A DNA stretch of 64,000 bases from Mycobacterium sp. Marseille-P9652 (GTDB lineage Bacteria > Actinomycetota > Actinomycetes > Mycobacteriales > Mycobacteriaceae). Shown piece after piece: positions 20,681 to 34,200 of the stretch. A model generated the notes under the pieces. It ran no database searches. It was not told where the DNA came from and worked only from the letters and a program-made list of their open reading frames with translations. The translations under genes were made by a program, and so were the position numbers. Each line of letters begins with the position of its first letter. The first letter of the stretch is position 1. Where the stretch lies: contig NZ_CACRUY010000016.1 in assembly GCF_902652685.1 (NCBI RefSeq), forward strand, positions 33,857 to 97,856, written 5' to 3'.

Positions 20681-23600
20681 ATGGAACGTGACGACCGGAT
20701 GCTTCCGCTGACGCGGGGGCAGCTCGATATTTGGCTTGCGCAGGAAACCGGTGGCTCCGCCACGGAATGGCAGCTCGGTGTCCTGGTGCGATTCGACGGG
20801 CCGGTGGACCGGGAGTTGCTCGCGCGGGCGATCCGGCACGCGATGCAGGAGGCCGAGCCGGCCCGAGCCGCCATCGTCGAGGTGGATGGCCGAGTCTTCC
20901 AGCGGGCGGTCGACCACCCGGACCTCGAGGTGGAGTTCTTCGATTTCAGCGAGTCGCGCCATCCCGTGCAGGAAGCGCGCGAGGCGGCCCTCTCGATTCA
21001 ACGGACGCCGATGCCGTCCGACGGCCCGCTATTCCGATTCGCGTTGTTTCAAACCTGGGCCGACGAGTTCTACCTGTTCGGCTGCTTCCACCACATGATC
21101 ATCGACGGCGCGGGAATCACGCTGATCGCCAATCGGATTGCCACCGTCTACGCCGCAATTGTTTCCGACGCGCCCATTCCTCCGGCCTTCTTCGGCTCGC
21201 TGCAGGACTTGGTTCGGTGCGAGCAGGAATACGAAGCGTCCGCGGACTATCTGGACGATCAGGCTTATTGGACCGAGAACCTGCCGCCGGAGACCGGTTC
21301 CAGCCACAGCTTGCCCTGGGCCGTCGGCGACGGAAACCCGGCGCAGCCGTCCGCGCCGGTGCGGCTCGACCCGACGGCGCTCCGGCGAGTGCAAGAGCTG
21401 TCCGCCGAGTGGAACGTGCCCCGGTCGTCGGTCATCACCGCGGCGTGCGCACTGCTGGTGCGAAGCTGGTCCGCCGAAGGCGCGGAGGTGGTGCTCGACT
21501 TCCCGGTCAGCCGGCGCGTGCGCCGGGAATCGAAGACGATCCCCGGGATGATTTCCGGGGTCGTGCCCCTGGTGCTGAGCGTCTCCCCGAACGCCACCGT
21601 CGCCGATTTCTGTCGGTACGTCGACGCCCGGATCCGCGAAGCGCTGGAACATCAGCGCTTCCCGGTGCACGCCCTCGAACGCAAAGCCGACTTGCGCACG
21701 GGCCAGACGCCCGACCGGGTGAGCGTCAATTTCATGCCGTCCAAGATGACCATGGACTTCGCCGGCGTGGCGGCGTCGGCGTCGTTCACCAATCCCGTTC
21801 AGGTGGGCAGTCTCGGCTTGATCTTCTCGGGCGCCGGCGACCAGCTCTACCTCAGCACGGCGGCCGCCGGCGGGGCGCTGTCGAGTTCCGACGTCGCGGA
21901 ACTGGCGCGCCGGTTGGGCCGAGTGCTCGTGGCGATGACCTCCGACCCCGGGCGGTCGCTCTCGTCGATGGACCTGCTCGACGCCGCCGAACTCGACACG
22001 CTGGATGGCTGGGGTAACCGGGCGGTGCTCACCCGCCCGGCGCCGCCGATTCCCGCGTCGATCCCCGCGGCGTTCGCGGCCCAGGCGACGCGCGCCCCGG
22101 AGGCCGTCGCGATCACGTGCCGCGGGCGTTCGTGGACCTACCGCGAGGTAGAGGAGGCCGCCGACCGGCTCGCGCATCTTCTCGCCGGCCGCGGTGTGGG
22201 CCCGGGGCAGCGGGTGGCGCTGATGTTCGAGCGTTCGGCCCAGGCGGTCGTGGCGATGCTGGCGGTGCTCAAGACCGGCGCCGCGTACGTCCCGATCGAT
22301 CCCTCGGTGCCGGCCACGCGCATCGAGTTCATGCTCGAAGACTCGGCGCCGACGGTGGCGATCACCACCACCGCGCTGGCCGAACGGCTGGCCGGCCGCG
22401 ATCTGCCGGTCATCGACATCGACCACGTCGGCAACGTTCCCGTCGGCGCCCCCCTGCCGGCGCCCGACCCGGAGAACGTCGCCTACCTCATCTACACGTC
22501 GGGAACCACCGGCGTGCCCAAGGGCGTGGCCATCACCCACCACAACGTGATCCGGCTGCTGGAGTCGCTGGACGCCGAGCTGGCGCCGGGGCAGGTGTGG
22601 TCGCAGTGGCATTCGCTGGCGTTCGACGTCTCGGTGTGCGAGATCTGGGGGGCGCTGCTGTACGGCGGGCGCCTCGTGGTGGTGCCCGAGTCGGTGGCGC
22701 GCTCGCCCGAGGACTTCCACGCGCTGCTGGCCGCCGAACGGGTCACCGTGCTGAGCCAGACCCCGTCGGCGTTCTACGCGCTGCAGGCCGCGGACGCGCT
22801 CGCGCCCGAGCTCGCGAGCCGGCTGGAACTGCAGGCGGTGATATTCGCCGGCGAGGCGCTCGAACCCCATCGACTGCGGACGTGGCTCGACAACCACCCC
22901 GCGGCACCGCGCCTGCTCAACCTCTACGGCACGACCGAGACGACGGTCCACGCGTCGTTCCGGGAGATCCTGCCCGCCGACGTGGACAGCATCGTCAGCC
23001 CCGTCGGCGTGCCGCTGGCCCACCTGGGCTTCTTCGTGCTCGACGGCTGGCTGCGCCAGGTGCCGGCGGGCGTAGTGGGGGAGCTGCACGTGGCCGGCGC
23101 CGGCGCCGGCTACGGGTACTGGCGGCGGCCGGGCCTGAGCGCGGCGCGGTTCGTGGCGTGCCCGTTCGGCGGGCCCGGCGCGCGCATGTATCGCACCGGC
23201 GACCTGGTGTACTGGGGCGCCGACGGGCAGTTGCGGTATGTGGGGCGCGCCGACGACCAGGTCAAGATCCGCGGGTTCCGCATCGAGCTGGGCGAGGTCC
23301 AGGCGGCGCTGGCCGGGCTGGACGGGGTGGTGCAGGCGGTGGTCATCGCCCGCGAGAACCGCCCCGGCGACAAGCGCCTGGTCGGGTACGTGACCGGCAC
23401 CGCCGAGCCGGGCAAGCTGCGGGACGCGCTGGCCGAGCGGCTGCCGGCGTACATGGTGCCGGCGGCGATCGTCGCGATCGACGCCCTGCCGCTGACGGTC
23501 AACGGGAAACTCGACAAGCGGGCGCTCCCGGCGCCGGAGTACTCCGATGTCGACCGGTATCGGGCGCCGGGGGACGCGGTCGAGCAGATCCTCGCCGACA

Positions 23601-25231
23601 TCTACGCCCAGGTGCTCGGCCTCGAGCGCGTCGGCGTCGACGAGTCGTTCTTCGAGCTGGGCGGGGACAGCATCCTGTCGATGCAGGTGGTCGCGCGGGC
23701 GCGGGCCGCCGGTGTCGTGTGCCGCCCGCGGGACATCTTCGTCGAGCAAACCGTCGCCCGGCTGGCCCGGGTCGCCGGGGTGGCCACCGGCGACGCCGAC
23801 ACGGGCGACGACGGGCTCGGTCCGCTGATCGCGACGCCCATCATGTGCTGGCTGCGCGGCGTCCGGGGCCCGGTCGATCAGTTCAACCAGACCGTGCTGC
23901 TGCAGGCTCCCGCCGGGGTGACCGAGGCCGATGTGGTGGCGCTGCTGCAGGCCCTCCTGGATCGGCACCCCATGCTGCGGCTGCTCGTCGACGAGGACGC
24001 CGGCGGCTGGTCGCTGACCGTGCCCGAGGTCGGGTCGGTGGATGCGGTGACGTGCCTGCGCACGGTGCAGGCGCTGTCCGACGAGGCCGTGATCGAGGCG
24101 CGCTCGCGCCTGGACCCGGCGGCGGGGGCGATGCTCAGCGCCCTGTGGGTGGTCCCTACGGGCCAGCTCGTGTTGATCGCCCACCACCTGGCCGTCGACG
24201 GGGTGTCCTGGCGCATTCTCCTGGAGGATTTGAACATCGCCTGGGCGCAGCGGCGCGCCGGGCAGCAGCTCGTGTTGCCGGCCGGCGGGACGTCGTTCGG
24301 GCGGTGGGCGTCGACGCTAGCGGAGCACGCGCGCCACCCGGACGTCGTGGAACAGGCGCCGCGGTGGCGTCAGCTGGCGACGGTGCCCACGGTGCTGCCG
24401 CCGGCGGGAGTGGATACGTTCGCTGACGCCGGGCAGCTGTCGGTGGAGCTGGATGCCGAGACGACCCGCCATCTCCTCGGCGACGTGCCCGCGGCTTTCC
24501 ATGCCGGCATCCACGACGTCCTGCTGATCGCGTTCGCCCTGGCGCTGGGGGAGTTCCTGGGCACCGGTGGGGCGCCCATCGCCATTGACGTGGAGGGTCA
24601 CGGGCGCGAGGAGGATCTGGCCGGCCCGGACGAGCACCTGGACCTGTCGCACACCGTCGGGTGGTTCACCACCAAGTACCCGGTCGCGCTGGGCGTGGGT
24701 GGCCTGGATTGGGCCCAGGTCGGCGCGGGGGCCGCCGCACTGGGGTCGCTTGTCAAGGACGCCAAGGAGCAGCTCCGGGCCCTGCCCGACGGCCTGACCT
24801 ACGGACTGCTGCGTTACCTGAACCCGGATGTGGACCTGCCGGACTCGGAGCCGTCGATCGGCTTCAACTACCTCGGGCGCCTGGGCGCCGGGACCGAGGC
24901 CTCGGGCGACGCGTGGCGGCTCTCCTCCGATGGCGGGTCGGTCGCGCGCGTCGCCGCGGCCATCGCCATGCCGCTGACGCACACGGTGGAGCTGAACGCG
25001 GGCACCGTGGACACCGACGCCGGCCCGCGGCTGCGCGCCGGTTGGACGTGGGCGCCCTCGGTCCTCGACGAGGGGCAGGTCAGCCGGCTGAATCGGTTGT
25101 GGTTCGACGCGCTCGCCGGAATCTGCGCGCACGTGCAAGGCGGTGGGGGCGGGTTGACGCCCTCCGACATCGCCGTCGGACTGAGCCAGCAGCAGATCGA
25201 CGAGCTCCAGCGGCAGTATGCGGATAGCTGA
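20681..25231 (+). CDS. NRPS 1: C-A-PCP-E (first amino acid, epimerised)
   Basis: A 1516-residue synthetase. C domain (about 7-440, HHMIIDG), A domain (about 455-960, [11 protein letters not shown], core FDVSVCEIW), PCP (LGGDSI, Ser997) and E domain (about 1050-1497, [13 protein letters not shown]). A leading C domain with no loading module before it fits acylation of residue 1 by the PKS chain. Pocket residues read by hand against GrsA give DVCSIALVHK; Cys at the third position is unusual and I do not assign a substrate. The E domain predicts a D residue. ATG 20681 has GAGCAGG upstream; TTG 20630, overlapping the mbtH stop, and ATG 20699 are alternatives. The C-terminus ends abruptly after the E domain and overlaps NRPS 2 by 14 bases in another frame. 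Confidence 0.95.
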   Translation: MERDDRMLPLTRGQLDIWLAQETGGSATEWQLGVLVRFDGPVDRELLARAIRHAMQEAEPARAAIVEVDGRVFQRAVDHPDLEVEFFDFSESRHPVQEAREAALSIQRTPMPSDGPLFRFALFQTWADEFYLFGCFHHMIIDGAGITLIANRIATVYAAIVSDAPIPPAFFGSLQDLVRCEQEYEASADYLDDQAYWTENLPPETGSSHSLPWAVGDGNPAQPSAPVRLDPTALRRVQELSAEWNVPRSSVITAACALLVRSWSAEGAEVVLDFPVSRRVRRESKTIPGMISGVVPLVLSVSPNATVADFCRYVDARIREALEHQRFPVHALERKADLRTGQTPDRVSVNFMPSKMTMDFAGVAASASFTNPVQVGSLGLIFSGAGDQLYLSTAAAGGALSSSDVAELARRLGRVLVAMTSDPGRSLSSMDLLDAAELDTLDGWGNRAVLTRPAPPIPASIPAAFAAQATRAPEAVAITCRGRSWTYREVEEAADRLAHLLAGRGVGPGQRVALMFERSAQAVVAMLAVLKTGAAYVPIDPSVPATRIEFMLEDSAPTVAITTTALAERLAGRDLPVIDIDHVGNVPVGAPLPAPDPENVAYLIYTSGTTGVPKGVAITHHNVIRLLESLDAELAPGQVWSQWHSLAFDVSVCEIWGALLYGGRLVVVPESVARSPEDFHALLAAERVTVLSQTPSAFYALQAADALAPELASRLELQAVIFAGEALEPHRLRTWLDNHPAAPRLLNLYGTTETTVHASFREILPADVDSIVSPVGVPLAHLGFFVLDGWLRQVPAGVVGELHVAGAGAGYGYWRRPGLSAARFVACPFGGPGARMYRTGDLVYWGADGQLRYVGRADDQVKIRGFRIELGEVQAALAGLDGVVQAVVIARENRPGDKRLVGYVTGTAEPGKLRDALAERLPAYMVPAAIVAIDALPLTVNGKLDKRALPAPEYSDVDRYRAPGDAVEQILADIYAQVLGLERVGVDESFFELGGDSILSMQVVARARAAGVVCRPRDIFVEQTVARLARVAGVATGDADTGDDGLGPLIATPIMCWLRGVRGPVDQFNQTVLLQAPAGVTEADVVALLQALLDRHPMLRLLVDEDAGGWSLTVPEVGSVDAVTCLRTVQALSDEAVIEARSRLDPAAGAMLSALWVVPTGQLVLIAHHLAVDGVSWRILLEDLNIAWAQRRAGQQLVLPAGGTSFGRWASTLAEHARHPDVVEQAPRWRQLATVPTVLPPAGVDTFADAGQLSVELDAETTRHLLGDVPAAFHAGIHDVLLIAFALALGEFLGTGGAPIAIDVEGHGREEDLAGPDEHLDLSHTVGWFTTKYPVALGVGGLDWAQVGAGAAALGSLVKDAKEQLRALPDGLTYGLLRYLNPDVDLPDSEPSIGFNYLGRLGAGTEASGDAWRLSSDGGSVARVAAAIAMPLTHTVELNAGTVDTDAGPRLRAGWTWAPSVLDEGQVSRLNRLWFDALAGICAHVQGGGGGLTPSDIAVGLSQQQIDELQRQYADS
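22040..25170 (+). repeat. A-PCP-E module repeated in NRPS 1 and NRPS 2, copy 1
   Basis: The A-PCP-E stretch of NRPS 1 is closely matched by A3-PCP3-E of NRPS 2 (32940-36090). Shared segments include [19 protein letters not shown] and [15 protein letters not shown], and both end with [11 protein letters not shown]. This points to module duplication or gene conversion. Confidence 0.75.
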
Positions 25232-28200
25232 CGTTCTGCCGCTGACCCCTCTGCAGCAGGGGCTGCTGTTTCACGCCAACACCGCGCGGGGCGGTGACGA
25301 CGTCTACGCGGTGCAGCTCACGATCGCCTTGAGCGGGCGGCTCGATCAGGACCGCCTGCGCGACGCGGTGAACACGGTGGTGACCCGGCACCCCAACCTG
25401 GCGGCCCGATTCGCCGACAAGTTCGACGTGCCGATGCAGATCATTCCGGCCGACCCCGTGGTGCCCTGGCGGTACGTGGACCTCGGCGCCGGCGGCCCCG
25501 ACCTCGATGAGCGGGTCGGGCAGGTGTGCGCCGCCGAGCGCGCGGCGGTCTGCGATGTCGTCAATCAGCCGGCCTTCCGGGCGGTTCTGATTCGCACCGC
25601 CACGGAGCAGCACCGGCTCGTGCTGACCAATCACCACCTGGTGCTCGACGGCTGGTCGTTGCCGATTCTGCTGGCGGAGATGTTCGCCTCCTATTACGGC
25701 CAGTGGCTGCCCGCGCCGGTTCCCTACCGCAGATACATCGCCTGGCTGGCCGGCCGCGACCTCGACGCCGCCCGCGCGGCGTGGGGTGAGGTGCTGTCGG
25801 GCTTCACCACGCCCACCTTGGTGGGTGCGGCCGGCCACCTGGAGCCCGGGCGGCGGGGCGTCGCATCGTTCCAGGTGTCCGAGAAGACCACGCGGGCCCT
25901 CAACGAGCTGGCGCGGTCGCGACACACCACCGTCAGCACCGTGCTCCAGGCCGCCTACGCGCGGCTGCTCATGTCGCTGACCGGACAGCCCGACGTCGCC
26001 TTCGGCACCACGGTGTCGGGCCGGCCCGCAGAGGTCGTCGGCGCCGACTCGATGGTGGGCCTGTTCATCAACACGGTGCCGGTGCGGGCGAGCGTCACCG
26101 CGGCGACCACCGCCACGGACCTGATCCATGAGCTGCACGCCGCCAATAACCGCACGCTCGACCACCAGCACCTGGCCCTCAGCGAGATCCACCGCGTGGC
26201 CGGCCAGGACCAGCTCTTCGACACGTTCTTCGTCTACGAGAACTACCCGCTGGACACCGACGCGATGTCCGCCAAGGACGGGCTGGCCATCACCGGGTTC
26301 ACCCACCGCGAATACAACCATTACCCGCTGGCCATCCAGGCCCTGCCGGGCAGCGAGCTGGGTCTGCGCGTCGAATTCGACACCGACGTGTTCGACGCGG
26401 ACGCCATCCGCACACTCGTCGGGCGATTCGAGCGCGTGCTCGAGGCGATGACCGCGGACCCGGCCCGGCGGTTGTCCTCGATGGACGTGCTCGACGAGGC
26501 CGAGCAAGCCCGGTTGGCGGCGTGGGGCAACCGGGCGGCGTTGACCCCCGCGGGGACGGCGCCGGTGTCCATCCCGGCGGTGTTCGCCGCGCAGGTCGCC
26601 CGCACACCGGATGCCCTGGCCGTGACCTTCGAGGGCGTCTCGTTGACCTACCGGGAGCTCGACGACGCGGCGAACCGGTTGGCCCACCTGCTGGCCGCCC
26701 GGCGGGTGGGTCCGGGGCAGCGCGTGGCGCTGCTGCTGCCCCGCTCGACCGAGGCGATCGTCGCGATGGTGGCGGTGGCCAAGACCGGCGCCACCTACGT
26801 GCCGATCGATCCGGCGGTGCCGGCGGCTCGGATGCAGTTCGTGCTCGCCGACTCCGCGCCGGTCGCCGCGCTCAGCACCGCGGGACTGGCCGACCGGCTG
26901 GCCGGCTGCGATCTGCTCGTCATCGACGTCGACGACCTCGACGAGGCCGCGGTCGACGGATCGCGCGGCGTCGTGCTGGCGGGGCCCGCCCCGGACGACA
27001 TCGCCTACCTCATCTACACCTCGGGCACGACCGGCACCCCCAAGGGCGTGGCGATCCCGCACCGCAACGTGACCCGGCTGCTCCAGACGCTGGACACCGA
27101 CATGGGGTTGGCGGGGCAGGTGTGGTCGCAGTGCCATTCGCTGGCGTTCGACTTCTCGGTGTGGGAGATCTGGGGCGCCCTGCTCTACGGCGGACGGGTG
27201 GTCGTCGTGCCCGACGCGGTGGTGCGCTCGGCCGGGGACCTGCACGCGTTGCTGGTTGCCGAGCGGGTCAGCATGCTGAGCCAGACCCCGTCCGCGTTCT
27301 ACGCGTTGCAGGCCGCCGACGCGGCCCAACCCGAGCTCGCCAGCCGGCTGCGGCTTCGGGCGGTGGTGTTCGGCGGCGAGGCGCTGGAACCCAACCGGCT
27401 GCGCACGTGGCTGGACAACCACCCGGGCCTGCCGCGGCTGATCAACATGTACGGGATCACCGAGACGACCGTGCACGCGTCGTTCCGGGAGATCCTGCCC
27501 TCCGACGTGGACAGCGTCGTCAGCCCCGTCGGGGTGCCGCTGGCCCACCTGAGTTTCTTCGTCCTCGACGGGTGGTTGCGGGCGGTCCCGGTCGGGGTGG
27601 TCGGGGAGTTGTACGTCGCCGGCGCCGGCCTGGCCGACGGGTACGTGGGCCGCCCCGGCCTGAGTGCGACCCGGTTCGTGGCGTGCCCGTTCGGGGGGCC
27701 GGGGGCGCGCATGTACCGCACCGGCGACCTGGTGCGCTGGGGCGCCGACGGGCAGTTGCGGTACATGGGCCGCGCCGACGATCAGGTCAAGATCCGCGGC
27801 TACCGCATCGAACTCGGCGAGGTCCAGGCGGCGCTGGCCGGGCTCGACGGGGTGGCGCAGGCGGTGGTTATCGCCCGCGAGGACCTCCCCGGCGACAAGC
27901 GTCTCGTCGGCTACGTCACCGGCACCGCCGAGCCGGGCAAGCTGCGCGCCGCCCTCGCCGAGCGGCTGCCCGCCTACATGGTGCCCGCCGCGATCGTCCC
28001 GATCGACGCCCTGCCACTGACGGTCAACGGCAAACTCGACACCCGCGCCCTCCCGGCGCCCGGATATCGCGACGTCGACACCTACCGCGCCCCGGCCACC
28101 GCCGTTGAGCAGATCGTCGCCGACGTCTACGCCCAGGTGCTCGGGCTCGAGCGCGTCGGCGTCGACGACTCGTTCTTCGAGCTGGGCGGCGACTCGCTGT

Positions 28201-31200
28201 CGGCGATGCGCCTGATCGCCGCCGTCAACAACGCCCTCGACGCCAGCCTCTCGGTGCGGACACTGTTCGAGGCCCCGTCCGTCGCGCAACTGGCGCCACG
28301 CATCGGTGGCGACGGGGACCGGCTCGAGCCGCTGGTGGCAGGCGAGCGGCCCGAGGTGGTGCCGTTGTCGTTCGCGCAGAGCCGGTTGTGGTTCATCGAC
28401 CAGTTCCAGGGCCCGTCGGCGACCTACAACATGGCGGTGGCGTTGCGGTTGCGCGGAGGGCTGGACGCCGACGCGCTGGGAGCGGCGCTGGCGGACGTGG
28501 TCGAGCGGCAGGAGAGCCTGCGCACCCTGTTCGGCGCGCACGACGGGATACCGTGCCAGCTGGTGGTCCCGCCCGAGCGGGCCGACTTCGGCTGGGCCGT
28601 CGCGGACGCCACCGGCTGGCCGGAGGGCCGGCTCGGGGAGGCCATCGACGCGGTGGCGACCCACGTGTTCGACCTCGCGACCGAGGTGCCCATGCGAGCG
28701 AGGCTGTTCCGCCTCGGCGCGGACGAGCACGTGCTGGTGGCCGCGGTGCACCACATCGCCGCCGATGGCCTGTCGATCGCGCCCCTGGTGCGCGACCTCG
28801 GCGAGGCCTATGCCAGTCGCTGCGCGGGGCGCGCCCCGGACTGGGCGCCGCTGCCGGTCCAGTACGTCGACTACACGCTGTGGCAGCGGGCGCAGCTCGG
28901 GGATTTCGGCGACAGCGGCAGCCGCATCGCCGCCGAGCTGGCCTACTGGCAGGACGCCCTCGCCGGCATGCCCGAGCACCTGCAGCTGCCGACCGACCGG
29001 CCCTACCCGCCGGTCGCCGACCACCGCGGCGGCAGCGTGGTGGTCAACTGGCCGGTCGAGCTGCAGCGGCAGGTGACCGCGGTGGCGCGCAAGCACAACG
29101 CGACCAGCTTCATGGTGTTCCAGGCCGGGCTGGCGGTGCTGCTCGCCAAGCTCAGCGGCAGCTCCGACGTGGCCGTCGGCTTCCCGATCGCCGGGCGCCG
29201 CGATCCCGCCCTGGACGACCTGGTCGGGTTCTTCGTCAACACGTTGGTGCTGCGCGTCGACGTGGCCGGGGATCCCACCGTCGCCGACGTTTTGGCCCAG
29301 GTGCGGCAACGCAGCCTGGCCGCCTACGAGCACCAGGACGTGCCGTTCGAGGTGCTGGTCGAGCGGCTCAACCCGGCCCGCAGCCTGACCCATCACCCGC
29401 TCGTTCAGGTCATGCTGTCCTGGCAGGACTGGCACGCCACCGGTCCCTTCGACCCCGCCGTCGGGCTGACCCTCGGGGACCTGCAGGTCACCCAACTGCC
29501 GCTCGATACCCGCACCGCGCGCATGGACCTCGCGTTCTCGATGGGCGATTTCAACACCACGTCCGGCGAGCTCGCCGGGATCGGCGGGGTGGTGGAGTTC
29601 CGCACCGACGTGTTCGACGAGGCGAGCATCGAAGCGCTGCTCGAACGCTTCAAGCGGGTGTTGACCGCGATGACGGCCGACCCGGCGCGGCGGCTCTCCT
29701 CGATCGATGTGCTCGACGCGCAGGAGCGCGCCCGCCTGGACGAGATGGGCAACCGCGCACTGCTGAACCGGCCCGCACCGGCGCCGGTGTCCGTCCCGGC
29801 CTTGTTCGCCGCTCAGGTGGCCCGCGTCCCGGACGCGGTCGCCGTGACCGACGGGGACGGGACACTGACGTACCGGGAGCTCGGCGAGGCGGCCGACCGG
29901 TTCGCGCGGCTGCTGCGCGGCCGCGGGGTCGGCCCGGGCGCGCGGGTCGCGCTGCTCCTGGAACGCTCGGCCGAGGCGGTCGTGGCGATGCTGGGGGTGC
30001 TCAAGGCCGGGGCGGCCTACCTGGCGATCGATCCGGCGCTGCCGTCGGCCCGCATGCAGTTCATGCTCGACGACGCCGCGCCGGTCGCCGTGGTCACCAC
30101 CGCGGCGCTGGCCGACCGGCTGGGCGGGTGCGGCGCCGCGGTCATCGACATCGACGATCCGTCGGGGGAGACCCACGACGTCTCCCCGCTGCCGGTGCCC
30201 GACCCCGCCGACGTCGCCTACCTGATCTACACCTCCGGCACTACGGGGACCCCGAAGGGCGTGGCCATCGCGCACCGCAACCTGGCCCACCTGGCCGACT
30301 CGACACCCGCCGAACTGCCGTCGCCGCAGGTGTGGACGCAGTGTCACTCGTACGCGTTCGACTTCTCGGTGTGGGAGATCTGGGCCGCCCTGCTGGGCGG
30401 CGGGCGGCTGGTCGTGGTGCCGGACGCCGTCGTCGGCTCCCCGGCGGACTTTCACGATCTGCTGGTTCGCGAGCGGGTCAACGTGCTCACCCAGACGCCG
30501 TCGGCGGTGACGGCCCTCGATCCCGAGGGGCTGGAGTCGGTGGCGCTGCTCCTGGGCGGTGAGGCGTGCTCGGCCGAGGTGGTCGACCAGTGGGCCTCGG
30601 GCCGGGTCGCGATCAACGCCTACGGCCCCACCGAGGCGACCGTGTACGCGTCGATGAGCGCGCCCCTGACGTCGGGGTCGGTCGGCGGCGGCGTCGCGCC
30701 CATCGGCGCACCCGTGGCGACGACCGCGCTGTTCGTGCTCGACGAGTGGCTCCGCCCGGTGCCCACCGGTGTCGTGGGAGAGCTGTACGTGGCGGGCCGC
30801 GGCGTGGGCGTCGGCTATCTCGGCCGGCCGGGCCTGAGCGCGTCGCGCTTCGTGGCCTGCCCGTTCGGCGGCTTCGGCGAGCGGATGTACCGCACCGGCG
30901 ACCTGGTGCACTGGCGGGCCGACGGGCAGCTCCAATACCTGGGCCGCGCCGACGAGCAGGTCAAGATCCGCGGGTACCGCGTCGAACCCGGCGAAATCCA
31001 GGCCACGCTCGCCGGCCTGGACGGCGTCCGGCAGGCGGTGGTGATCGTTCGCGAGGACCGCCCCGGCGACAAGCGGCTGGTCGGCTATGTCACCGGCACC
31101 GCCGAGCCGGCCAAGCTGCGCGCGGCGCTGGCCGAACGACTGCCGCCGTACATGGTGCCCGCCGCGGTGGTGGCGCTGGACGCGCTCCCGCTGACGGTCA

Positions 31201-34200
31201 ACGGCAAGCTCGACAAACGCGCCCTGCCGGCGCCGGAATATTCCGACACCGGTCGCTACCGGGCCCCGAGCACTCTCACCGAGGAGATCCTGACCGGCAT
31301 CTACGCCCAGGTGCTCGGCGTCGAGCGTGTGGGCGTGGACGACTCCTTCTTCGACCTGGGCGGCGACTCGCTGTCGGCGATGCGACTGGTCGCCGCCGTC
31401 AACACCGCGCTGGAGACCGGTCTCTCGGTGCGCGCCGTGTTCGAGGCCCCGACGGTCGCTCAGCTCGCGCCCCGGATCGGCGGGGACGAGGGCCGGCTGC
31501 AGCCCCTTCGGGCGGGCGAGCGGCCCGCGATGGTGCCCCTGTCGTTCGCCCAGAACCGCTTGTGGTTCATCGACCAGCTGCAGGGCCCGTCGCCCATCTA
31601 CAACCTTCCGGTGGCGTTGCGGTTGACCGGACACCTCGACGCCGACGCGCTGGGCGCGGCGCTGGCCGACGTTGTGGCCCGCCAGGAAAGTCTGCGCACG
31701 CTGTTCCCCGCGGTCGAGGGAGTGCCGAGGCAGGTGGTGGTCCCCGCCGACCGGGCCGACTTCGGCTGGGAGGTCGTCGACGCCACCGACTGGCCGGAGG
31801 GCCGGCTGGCCGAGGCCATCGACGCCGTGGTGCGGCACTCCTTCGATCTCGCGACCGAGATCCCCATGCAGGCACGGCTTTTCCGCGTCGGCGAGGACGA
31901 GCACGTGTACGTGTCGGTGGTGCACCACATCGCCGCCGACGGGTGGTCGATCGCCCCGCTGGTCAACGACCTCGGAATCGCCTACGCCAGCCGGTGCGCC
32001 GGGCGGGCCCCGCACTGGGCCGACCTGGCGGTGCAGTACGTCGACTACACGCTGTGGCAACGGGAGCAGCTGGGCGACCTCGGCGATGCCGGCAGCCGCA
32101 TCGCCGCGCAGCTCGGCTACTGGCAGGACGCCCTGGCCGGCATGCCCGAGCAACTGGCGCTCCCGACGGATCGGCCGTACCCGCCGGTCGCGGACTACCG
32201 CGGCGCCACCGTGACCGTCGACTGGCCCGCCGAGCTGCAGCAGCGCATCGCCGACGTGGCCCGCGAGCACAACGCGACCAGCTTCATGGTGCTGCAGACC
32301 GCCCTGGCGGTGCTGCTGTCGAAGCTCAGCGCGAGCAGCGACGTCGCGGTGGGATTCCCGATCGCCGGACGCCGCGACGCCGCGCTGGACGAGCTGGTGG
32401 GCTTCTTCGTCAACACCCTGGTGCTGCGGGTCGACCTGGCCGGTGACCCCCTGGTCGCGGACCTCATCGCGCAGGTGCGCCGGCGCAGCCTGGCCGCCTA
32501 CGAACACCAGGATGTGCCGTTCGAGGTGCTGGTCGAGCGGCTCAGGCCGACCCGCAGCCTCACCCATCACCCGCTGGTCCAGGTATTGCTGGCCTGGCAG
32601 AACTTCGCCTGGCAGAACACCGAAGCCGCCGGCATGGCACTGGGCGATCTGCGGGTGACGCCGCTGCCGGTGGACACCCACACCGCCCGGATGGACCTCA
32701 CCTTCACCCTCGCCGAGCGGTTCACCGAGACCGGTGAGCCCGCCGGAATCGGCGGGCTGGTCGAGTTCCGCACCGACGTGTTCGACGCGGACACCGTCCG
32801 GACCCTGATCGAGCGGTTCGAGCGGGTGCTCATGGCGATGACCGCCGACCCGCAACGTCGGGCGGCGTCGATCGACGTGCTGGACACCGACGAGCACGCC
32901 CGCCTGGCGGGCTGGGGTAATCGGTCGGTGCTCACCCGGGCGGCGGGCGCGCCGGGCTCGATCCCGGCGATGTTCGCCGCGCAGGTCGCGCGCACCCCCG
33001 ACGCGGTGGCGGTGAGCGGCGAGGGCCGCTCGATGACCTACCGGGAACTCGGCGACGCGGCGGATCGGCTGGCGGCCGTCCTCGCCGGCCACGGTGCCGG
33101 ACCGGGGCAGCGGGTGGCGCTGCTGTTGCCCCGCTCGGTGGAGGCGGTCGTGGCGATGGTGGCCGTGGCGAAGACGGGGGCGGCCTACGTGCCGATCGAC
33201 CCGTCGGTGCCCGCGGCCCGCATGCGCTTCGTGCTCGCCGACGCCGCGCCGGCCGCGGCCATCACCACGGCGGCCCTGCGGTCCCGCCTGGACGAGCACG
33301 ACCTGCTGATCATCGACCTCGACGACCTCGACGGGCAGGCGCCCACCGGCACCACGGTGACGGGGCCGCATCCCGACGACGTCGCCTACATCATCTACAC
33401 GTCGGGCACCACGGGCACGCCGAAGGGCGTGGCGATTCCGCACCGCAACGTGACGTGCCTCCTGGAGACGCTGGACGCGGACGTCGAGTTGGCGGGCCAG
33501 GTGTGGTCGCAGTGTCATTCGCTGGCGTTCGACTTCTCCGTCTGGGAGATCTGGGGGGCGCTGCTCTACGGCGGGCGGCTGGTGGTCGTGCCCGATGCGA
33601 TCGTCCGGTCCCCGGAAGACCTGCGCGCCCTGCTGGTGACCGAGCAGGTCACCGTGTTGAGCCAGACGCCGTCGGCGTTCTACGCCCTGCAGACCGCCGA
33701 CGGGTTGCAGCCCGAGCTCGGGCAACAACTCAAGCTCGAGGTGGTGGTTTTCGGCGGCGAGGCGCTGGAGCCGCAACGGCTGCGGGCGTGGCGCGACCGC
33801 CACCCGGGGCTGCCGCGGCTGATCAACATGTACGGCATCACCGAGACGACCGTGCACGCGTCGTTCCGCGAGATCGTCGACGACGACGTCGACAACGGCG
33901 TGAGCCCCATCGGGGTGCCGCTGGCTCACCTGGGGTTCTCGGTGCTCGACACGTGGCTGCAGCCGGTGCCCGTCGGGGTGGTCGGCGAGCTCTACGTCGC
34001 GGGCGCGGGGCTGGCGGACGGCTATGTGGGTCGGGCGGGTCTGACGTCGACGCGCTTCGTGGCGTGCCCCTTCGGGGGGCCGGGGGCGCGCATGTATCGC
34101 ACGGGCGACCTGGTGTGTTGGGGCGCCGACGGGCAGTTGCGTTACCTGGGCCGCGCCGACGAGCAGGTCAAGATCCGCGGGTACCGCATCGAGCTGGGCG

